Positions 31,763 to 36,428 of a stretch of DNA of 36,428 nt are shown here, piece after piece. Below the pieces are notes generated by a model. The model saw only the letters and a program-made list of their open reading frames with translations. It did not search any database and was not told the DNA's origin. The first letter of the stretch is position 1, and each line of letters begins with the position of its first letter. Location: IMG/VR virus record IMGVR_UViG_3300007539_000067, positions 1-36,428 of that record; one strand, 5' to 3'. This DNA comes from a virus. A program made the translations under genes and the position numbers.

Positions 31763-32451
31763 TAGAACGATTAAGAAGAAAGGGTATAACCGTTACAAGT
31801 GTAGCGGTTGACTTCTTCTATACGAATCCAAAGCCAATGAACCAAGAAGAACGTAGTATGTGGTTTCCTCACTTGGTTAACACTTTGCGTACTTGGTCGA
31901 ATCAGTATCACGGAAAAGAACCCGACAAGAACATAACTACAACGATAGCCAATAAGATTAAAAAGGAATACGGTAATCTATCAATAAGTGAGATACATTA
32001 TTGCTTAGACCGTGTAACGAATGGCGACGAAGAAATAAAACAGGAATGGAACTTAAACGCGAATAGTATTTTAACAGTTTTAAAGCGTTATGCAGGTAAA
32101 AAGCAACGTATAAAAACAGAGCATTATGCGATGCAACGAGAAGAAGCAGAGCGATACGAAGCAGCAGGAAAGATACAATCTTTTTTAAGCGAAGCAAAGC
32201 ATAAATACAATGATGGTCAGGAATTGACTATTTACGAACGTAGCGTATTAGGAAAGGAACTATTAAAGAACGTACCGACGAACGAAATAAACGACTTTAG
32301 AAACTTATTCGATGAAAATAAAGACTATTGGAAAAAGCAGGAACAGAACAACGATAAGTTAAAATTGGGCGATGATGTTGTAAATTACATTCCTTTGATA
32401 ATAACAGAAGAAGTACTTTTTAATGCGAGGTACTTTGATACAAAAGCGTAA
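31741..32451 (+). CDS. Hypothetical early protein, possibly replication-related
   Basis: A 236-residue, mostly helical, charged protein. The first 100 residues (IERLRRKGITVTSVAVDFFY, then FPHLVNTLRTWSNQYHGKEP) are globular, and the middle is a lysine/glutamate-rich helix (EREEAERYEAAGKI type). No Walker or zinc motif is seen. Size and position near the putative initiator fit a replication accessory or helicase loader, but I do not recognise a family. Confidence 0.6.
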   Translation: MHNNSELIERLRRKGITVTSVAVDFFYTNPKPMNQEERSMWFPHLVNTLRTWSNQYHGKEPDKNITTTIANKIKKEYGNLSISEIHYCLDRVTNGDEEIKQEWNLNANSILTVLKRYAGKKQRIKTEHYAMQREEAERYEAAGKIQSFLSEAKHKYNDGQELTIYERSVLGKELLKNVPTNEINDFRNLFDENKDYWKKQEQNNDKLKLGDDVVNYIPLIITEEVLFNARYFDTKA

Positions 32452-32453
32452 AT

Positions 32454-32762
32454 ATGGAATTTAACCTAACCAAACACCCCGAAGCAGGATATTTGTACAA
32501 AGACTTAAAAGAGTGGTTTACGTCTAACCTCGACGAACTACCCGAAATGATAAACGGAGATAGGATAGTACAGTACAATCTAAAAGAAACGTGTTTAATG
32601 TGGTTAGATACAATACAGACGTTAATCGACGAAAAAAAGAACCCTAAAAAGTCTGAGTTAGCACTAAACGCAAAGAACAAACTCGCGATAGTTTACGAAG
32701 AATTACAAAACCCTAACAACTGGAATAGACAAGTTCCCCATTTGGGAACAATAAAATATTAA
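32454..32762 (+). CDS. Hypothetical early protein
   Basis: A 102-residue acidic protein starting 2 bases after the previous stop. It has helical segments (AGYLYKDLKEWFTSNLDELP and LMWLDTIQTLIDEK). Its final codons hold an inverted repeat GTTCCC-N5-GGGAAC (32733-32749) with no T-run. No family is recognised. Confidence 0.6.
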   Translation: MEFNLTKHPEAGYLYKDLKEWFTSNLDELPEMINGDRIVQYNLKETCLMWLDTIQTLIDEKKNPKKSELALNAKNKLAIVYEELQNPNNWNRQVPHLGTIKY

Positions 32763-32816
32763 TAATTACTTTTTTAATTTAATTAAAATATTTACTTTTA
32801 CAGAAAACGAAACATT

Positions 32817-33179
32817 ATGACACGAATAAACGCAAACATTCCAGTAAAAGAATTAACAGGTAAGCACTTATTAGCAGAACACCGAGAGATTAAACGAATA
32901 CCTAACACAATTACAAGCGGTAAAGCAAAGTTAGAAGGTATTCCGAAAGTATTTAAGTTAGGAACAGGACACGTAAAGTTCTTTTACGATAAGCAAAAGT
33001 TTCTGTTTCGTCGTTACTTGGAATTATACAACGAATGTATTTATCGAGGTTTTAAAGTGACTAATTACGCAAACGCATGGGACGGCATACCCTCTGACCT
33101 TTGGAACGATTACGAGTTTAGCGAACAAGAAAACGACATAGTTAGAGAAAGAATAAAGCAAAGATTAACTAACAGTTGA
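32817..33179 (+). CDS. denV: Pyrimidine-dimer DNA glycosylase, T4 endonuclease V family
   Basis: A 120-residue base-excision repair enzyme that cuts at UV-induced pyrimidine dimers. The hallmarks of T4 DenV are present: MTRIN at the start, so that Thr2 becomes the N-terminal nucleophile, HLLAEHREIKRIP with catalytic E24, then FKLGTGHVKFFYDKQKFL and ECIYRGFKV. It is slightly shorter than T4 DenV (138) and lacks part of the C-terminal tail. The leader is A/T-rich. Suggests a phage exposed to sunlight, with DNA repair during infection. Confidence 0.92.
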   Translation: MTRINANIPVKELTGKHLLAEHREIKRIPNTITSGKAKLEGIPKVFKLGTGHVKFFYDKQKFLFRRYLELYNECIYRGFKVTNYANAWDGIPSDLWNDYEFSEQENDIVRERIKQRLTNS

Positions 33180-33230
33180 TTACTAACGCTATGGGTATCG
33201 ATAGATTTTTAACGGTTTAAAAGCACTAAA

Positions 33231-33491
33231 ATGAAAGATTATAAACAAGAAGAGGAAATAGTAAAAGATTACACGGCAAGTACAACAGATGAGCAGATAT
33301 ACGAACTAGATTATAATTGTGCCGAGGTTGTTGAGTTAATGCAAACGGCAGTTAAAAAATTATCTATACCTGATGTTGTACACCAACGGGAACAGTTTAA
33401 GTCTATGGTCTTTGATATGGCTAATAAGTTAGCTATTGCAGGACATGGAGATGAGGCGGTAAGTATGCATAGAATACATAATAGACTTTAA
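33231..33491 (+). CDS. Small hypothetical protein
   Basis: An 86-residue acidic helical protein, set apart by gaps of 51 and 81 bases. Flanking these gaps, ATTACTAAC (33179-33187) and GTTAGTAAT (33540-33548) form a distant inverted repeat. No catalytic or binding motif is recognised. Confidence 0.55.
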   Translation: MKDYKQEEEIVKDYTASTTDEQIYELDYNCAEVVELMQTAVKKLSIPDVVHQREQFKSMVFDMANKLAIAGHGDEAVSMHRIHNRL

Positions 33492-33572
33492 TTGTGTACA
33501 ACCACCAAACAAAAGCCGTTTAAATGGATTTTGTATAAAGTTAGTAATTGACGAAAAAATAAAAATTAAATT

Positions 33573-33779
33573 ATGAACTGGAAGAAATTAACAGATGAAG
33601 AACCAAAGTTTGAAATTAAGAAAGTACTAGATAGATACGTTATGGAATGTAGTATTGAATTACTTTTAACAGATGGAGAAAGCGTATGGCATGAATATTA
33701 TTCAGAAGAAGACCCAGATTTATCAACTTATGCTACACACTGGGTAAGAGTTGACGAAATAGAAATGCCAAAAAACTAA
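33573..33779 (+). CDS. DUF551-like small protein
   Basis: A 68-residue protein with the DUF551 layout: an N-terminal NWKKLTDEEP, a central strand pair ELLLTDGESVWHEYY, and a C-terminal THWVRVDEIEMP. DUF551 proteins are common in phages and have no known biochemical role. Usual length. Confidence 0.7.
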   Translation: MNWKKLTDEEPKFEIKKVLDRYVMECSIELLLTDGESVWHEYYSEEDPDLSTYATHWVRVDEIEMPKN

Positions 33780-33791
33780 AAAGATAGAATA

Positions 33792-33983
33792 ATGGGAAGA
33801 CCAAAGAAAGACGACAAAAACAAAACAGTAACGATAACACTACCAGAGCCAACGATTAAATTTGGGAAGGGTAGATGTTTAGAGATTTACGGAAAGAATC
33901 GCGGATTTAGTACATACATTGCCGAACTAATCAAGCTGGACGAAAAGCACGACTTAATAAACAAGTATGGCGAAAGCAAGTAA
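33792..33983 (+). CDS. Small basic protein, possible ribbon-helix-helix
   Basis: A 63-residue protein with a basic start (GRPKKDDKNK), a beta-prone stretch (TVTITLPEP) and two helices (KGRCLEIYGKN and FSTYIAELIKLD). A short strand followed by two helices is the order of ribbon-helix-helix DNA-binding proteins. It overlaps the next gene by 17 bases. May be a small transcriptional regulator. Confidence 0.5.
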   Translation: MGRPKKDDKNKTVTITLPEPTIKFGKGRCLEIYGKNRGFSTYIAELIKLDEKHDLINKYGESK

Positions 33984-34245
33984 AGGAGATATAAAACTCT
34001 ATAAAGGTGTTTTTCTAGAAAGGATAGTAGAAGCACACAATGAACGCTACGAAGACAACCAAACAGACGTTAAAACCTTAGACGCATATTTAAAGTTCTT
34101 GTTGTTTGGTGACGAACATATAAGTATAAAAGACATATCTCACGAAGATATGCAGAATCTAAAGGAAAATGTAAAGTACTTCGCATTGAATAGATACGAT
34201 TTAGACCTAGACGATAACGACGACATAAAATTTAATTGGCGTTAA
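33967..34245 (+). CDS. Hypothetical early protein
   Basis: A 92-residue acidic protein overlapping the preceding gene by 17 bases. Helices at about 12-25 and 35-47 are followed by an Asp-rich end (YDLDLDDNDDIKFNWR). The high negative charge could mean DNA mimicry or calcium binding, but nothing more specific can be said. Confidence 0.55.
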   Translation: MAKASKGDIKLYKGVFLERIVEAHNERYEDNQTDVKTLDAYLKFLLFGDEHISIKDISHEDMQNLKENVKYFALNRYDLDLDDNDDIKFNWR

Positions 34246-34278
34246 TTTGGTTTAAACTATTTATTTTTATTATATTTG
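34246..34278 (+). promoter_or_regulatory. Promoter of the recombination operon, TTTG-N21-TATATTTG
   Basis: TTTG at 34246-34249 and TATATTTG at 34271-34278 with a 21-base gap, just after the preceding stop. The start point would be near 34285, ten bases before the ATG at 34295. It drives the zinc-finger, ERF, YqaJ and SSB-like genes. Confidence 0.68.
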
Positions 34279-34294
34279 TATAAACGAATTAATT

Positions 34295-34504
34295 ATGTAC
34301 GAATTAGAAGATTACTCAATTACTATTGAATGCGACGAGTGCCACGGTGACGGCACACAAGAAGTAAGAGATTGCAGAAACTGGTCAAACGAATGCTGCG
34401 GAGGTTGCTTTGTAGATGTAGAATGTCAACAATGCAAAGGTACAGGAACAATCGAAGTAGTAAAGATTGACTATGTAGAAGCTGGAATCATAAATTTAAT
34501 CTAA
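34295..34504 (+). CDS. DnaJ-type zinc-finger protein
   Basis: A 69-residue protein with two CxxCxGxG-like motifs, CDECHGDG near residue 13 and CQQCKGTG near 47. Between them is a CCGGC stretch (about residues 33-37) that may supply further ligands. The pattern matches the cysteine-rich domain of DnaJ without its J domain. It probably binds one or two zinc ions. It precedes the ERF gene by 13 bases, so it may assist the recombination proteins; its function is not known. Confidence 0.7.
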   Translation: MYELEDYSITIECDECHGDGTQEVRDCRNWSNECCGGCFVDVECQQCKGTGTIEVVKIDYVEAGIINLI

Positions 34505-34517
34505 TAAACAAAACAAA

Positions 34518-35156
34518 ATGAAAGAACTAACAAAAGAAGAAATGGAGCGCATTTCTAAAATGAACATTTTTCAAAGAATGTCATTAGTAACAAGCGAGGT
34601 TAAAAATATATCAAAAGATATGACCGTTGGTAAAGGTAACTTTGCTTATAAAGCGGTTTCAGATAACAACGTAACCCAAAAAATAAACGCAGCCGAGCAA
34701 AAGTATGGCTTGCATTCATACGCTAAACAGATTGAATTAGTTGAAAACAAAGAAATATCAACGGTTAATAATTCAGGTAAGGAGGTTATGTATTACGTCG
34801 AAATTATAAAGTTAACTTTGGTAATAGTAAACCTAGATAAGATTGATGAAAAAATAGAAGTTGTTTCTTATGGTCGTGGTTTAGATACTGGAGATAAAGG
34901 CTTTGGTAAAGCATCTACGTACGCACGTAAATACGCATTGTTGAACGCTTACAAGTTACCTACTGGTGAAGACTTAGACCAAGACGCATCAGTTCCAGTT
35001 AAGAAACAGTTACCAACATTAAACGAAGAACGGTTTAAAAATGCTTTAGAAGCTGTTCAACAAGGTAACACGACGATTGAAACTGTATCAAGAAACTTCA
35101 AGTTAACACCTGAACAAACAAAACGATTAAACGAAGCAAATGGAACTAATAGTTAG
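34518..35156 (+). CDS. erf: ERF-family single-strand annealing protein
   Basis: A 212-residue protein whose core has the ERF pattern: KGNFAYKAVSDNNVTQKI, then VSYGRGLDTGDKGFGKASTY, then YALLNAYKLPTGEDLD. ERF proteins coat and anneal single strands in phage recombination and genome circularisation. A flexible C-terminal region (about 158-212) follows. It overlaps the nuclease gene by 17 bases, the usual exonuclease plus annealase pairing. Confidence 0.9.
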   Translation: MKELTKEEMERISKMNIFQRMSLVTSEVKNISKDMTVGKGNFAYKAVSDNNVTQKINAAEQKYGLHSYAKQIELVENKEISTVNNSGKEVMYYVEIIKLTLVIVNLDKIDEKIEVVSYGRGLDTGDKGFGKASTYARKYALLNAYKLPTGEDLDQDASVPVKKQLPTLNEERFKNALEAVQQGNTTIETVSRNFKLTPEQTKRLNEANGTNS

Positions 35157-35775
35157 AGCGAGCGAGTGCGCAAAGATGATGACTAAAAGCAGAACTAAAA
35201 GCCAACCGTTAGGGGAAACAACCCTAACTTGGCTTAAAGAGAAAGCAATAGAAGCCGTTTTAGGTCATCGAAAGGTAATTAGTAATAAGTACATGGAGAA
35301 AGGAACGCAAGTAGAGGAACAATCTATCGAGTTATTAAACCAAGTGCTATTTACAAACTACACGAAACACGAAGGGCGAATTAATACAGATACTTTTACA
35401 GGTGAATGCGACATACTAACCAAAGACCATGTAAGAGATATTAAAAGCAGTTGGAGTGTATCTACATTCCCTTTCTTCTTAGAAGATGCAGTAAAGGCAG
35501 TTAAAAAAAGCGGTTACGATTGGCAAGTAAGAATGTATATGTTACTTTATGGTGTAGATGTTGCGTACATAGATTATTGTTTAGTAAACACCCCAGAAGA
35601 TTTAATAGGGTACGAACTCGAAGATTTACACATTGTAGACCATTTACCAGTAACCAAACGAGTAACAACGGTACGAATTAACCGAGAAGAAGAAAAAGAA
35701 GTTGAAATATTAGAGCGTTACGCACTATGCAACGAACAATTTAAGAAATTTGTAAACGAACTTAAAAACAAATAA
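35140..35775 (+). CDS. YqaJ-type recombination exonuclease
   Basis: A 211-residue PD-(D/E)XK nuclease. Signature elements are KGTQVEEQSIELL (helix acid), GECDIL followed by VRDIKSSWSV (the D...D-x-K core), and YDWQVRMYMLLYGVDVAYIDY (the QxxxY helix). Such enzymes resect double-stranded DNA to give substrate for the ERF protein encoded just upstream. Length is normal. The next gene follows after 2 bases. Confidence 0.88.
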   Translation: MELIVRASECAKMMTKSRTKSQPLGETTLTWLKEKAIEAVLGHRKVISNKYMEKGTQVEEQSIELLNQVLFTNYTKHEGRINTDTFTGECDILTKDHVRDIKSSWSVSTFPFFLEDAVKAVKKSGYDWQVRMYMLLYGVDVAYIDYCLVNTPEDLIGYELEDLHIVDHLPVTKRVTTVRINREEEKEVEILERYALCNEQFKKFVNELKNK

Positions 35776-35777
35776 AT

Positions 35778-36044
35778 ATGAGCAGTTTAATCAGCCTATC
35801 AATTAAAGGCAAAGACGGAGAGTATAAGAACTATACAATTAGCGTACAAGACGAAACGAACGAATGGGGGCAAAACGTAGCAATGTGGATAGAACAAACC
35901 AAAGAAGAACGCGAACGAAAAGACCCACGTAAATACATTGGTAACGGTAAAGTAATCTGGACGGATGGAAACGTAAAACTAGCCGAACGAAAAGACCAAC
36001 CACAACCAACCCAAACGAACGAAGAAGATGATTTACCATTCTAA
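35778..36044 (+). CDS. Small single-stranded DNA-binding-like protein
   Basis: An 88-residue protein starting 2 bases after the nuclease gene. It has beta-rich starts (LISLSIKGKDGEYKNYTISV), a KEERERKDPRKYIGNGKVIW block, and an acidic tail ending EEDDLPF, which is the tip used by bacterial SSB proteins to recruit partners. It is shorter than a full OB-fold SSB. Its position in an ERF/YqaJ operon supports single-strand binding during recombination and replication. Confidence 0.75.
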   Translation: MSSLISLSIKGKDGEYKNYTISVQDETNEWGQNVAMWIEQTKEERERKDPRKYIGNGKVIWTDGNVKLAERKDQPQPTQTNEEDDLPF

Positions 36045-36045
36045 A

Positions 36046-36231
36046 ATGAATTACCCTAACCACAATAGCTTAAAGGACTGGACGCTTATCGGGTGTCTGG
36101 TTCTTGGGCTTCTTTTAGTGGTATTTATGTGCATAAATAAGGCAGGGAACGAAAAGGTAAAAGACGAACGCAAAAGAATGTACGAAGAATCATTATTATT
36201 TAGAATACCCGAACCAGATGATAGCTACTAA
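36046..36231 (+). CDS. Small membrane protein
   Basis: A 61-residue protein with one hydrophobic helix (about 12-32, WTLIGCLVLGLLLVVFMCI) and a charged C-terminal part. ATG 36046 is chosen; an in-frame ATG at 36028 would overlap the acidic tail codons of the preceding gene. No family is recognised. Its stop codon lies in the left arm of the hairpin element around 36225-36282. Confidence 0.55.
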   Translation: MNYPNHNSLKDWTLIGCLVLGLLLVVFMCINKAGNEKVKDERKRMYEESLLFRIPEPDDSY

Positions 36232-36282
36232 CGGTTTGGCTATGAAATCGTTTTAATGTTTTATAGCCTTTGTTGTGGGTAG
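36225..36282. repeat. Structured intergenic element 3 with CGTTTTAATG
   Basis: GGCTAT (36238-36243) pairs with ATAGCC (36263-36268) around a 19-base loop containing CGTTTTAATG (36249-36258). Outer pairs TAAC/GTTG (36229-36232 with 36272-36275) and CTAC/GTAG (36225-36228 with 36279-36282) extend it. The left arm covers the preceding stop codon, as in element 1. Confidence 0.42.
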
Positions 36283-36317
36283 TAAGCCTACGAAAATTAA
36301 ACGATAAACTTAATTAT

Positions 36318-36428
36318 ATGAAAATTAAAATAGAATTAGAAATAGACTTGGGGGATAACTTTATAAACCAAAACGACAAAGAAGAAAGAGATTGGTTATT
36401 TAACCACATTTTAACTAAAAGCAACTTA
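36318..36428 (+). CDS. Small hypothetical protein, N-terminal part (continues at 3-80)
   Basis: An ORF from ATG 36318 that runs off the right edge after 37 codons (begins MKIKIELEIDLGDNF). Overlapping the shared ACTTA at the two ends continues it in frame to the stop at 78-80, giving 61 residues. It has an N-terminal beta strand followed by an acidic helical part (KEERDWLFNHILTK). No function is known to me. It is the last gene before ninG in the recombination operon. Confidence 0.7.
   Translation, partial: MKIKIELEIDLGDNFINQNDKEERDWLFNHILTKSNL

Noticed and set aside
32733-32749. GTTCCC-N5-GGGAAC as a terminator
   Set aside because: It lies inside the coding end of the 32454 gene and is not followed by a T-run.
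1-36428. Prophage or temperate-phage signs (integrase, CI-type repressor, att core)
   Set aside because: None was recognised; the small HTH-like proteins at 27195 and 27554 alone do not show lysogeny.
1-36428. tRNA genes
   Set aside because: No cloverleaf with a T-loop GTTC motif and matching acceptor stem was noticed in any intergenic region.

Overview
The window reads as the essentially complete genome of a tailed, siphovirus-like bacteriophage (HK97-type portal, protease and capsid; a long tape measure protein) that infects a member of the Bacteroidota, probably a flavobacterium. Four things point to the host: an AT-rich composition, A-rich leaders without Shine-Dalgarno sequences, several promoters of the Bacteroidota type (TTTG, a spacer of about 19-21, then TAnnTTTG), and protein families typical of flavophages (NinG, a DUF6291-like replication protein, an L,D-transpeptidase-like lysin, a YqaJ-type nuclease and a small SSB-like protein). 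The first and last 5 bases are identical (ACTTA). Joining the ends across them restores one 61-codon reading frame, so the molecule is probably circular or circularly permuted, about 36,423 bp, opened inside a small gene. No integrase, excisionase or CI-type repressor was recognised, so a virulent lifestyle is the simplest reading.

Layout. Positions 1-1106 hold the tail end of the early region (partial gene, ninG, a conserved hypothetical), closed by a strong terminator at 1215-1241. Positions 1292-9498 carry packaging and head genes: small proteins, a putative small terminase, the large terminase, the portal (the only gene on the minus strand, with its own promoter), prohead protease, major capsid, connector-like proteins and a putative tail tube, followed by a terminator at 9506-9531. 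Positions 9535-23187 carry the tail: chaperone-position genes, tape measure, baseplate-like proteins, fibres and a LamG-like adhesin. Positions 23226-26803 carry membrane proteins and a holin candidate, an L,D-transpeptidase-like lysin, a unimolecular-spanin-like lipoprotein and a metallophosphoesterase, closed by a terminator at 26864-26888. Positions 26990-36428 form the early region: HTH-like proteins, a putative replication protein, a DNA-modification cassette, a T4 DenV-type UV-repair enzyme, and an ERF annealing protein / YqaJ nuclease / SSB-like recombination module that continues through the junction into ninG.

Three observations stand out. First, an AT-rich two-gene cassette (28914-31110) encodes a GNAT-like domain fused to a DNA methyltransferase with an SCPPYY motif, followed by a radical-SAM-like protein with unusual cysteine spacing and a C-terminal cysteine cluster. 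This is a plausible DNA hypermodification system. Second, the tetramer GATC was not found anywhere in the window when read by eye, which suggests strong restriction-driven avoidance. Third, two intergenic regions (28184-28287 and 26805-26888) have a promoter, a 5' hairpin and an intrinsic terminator, and may make small RNAs or attenuated leaders.

Functions below are inferred from motifs and gene order only; no database search was run.
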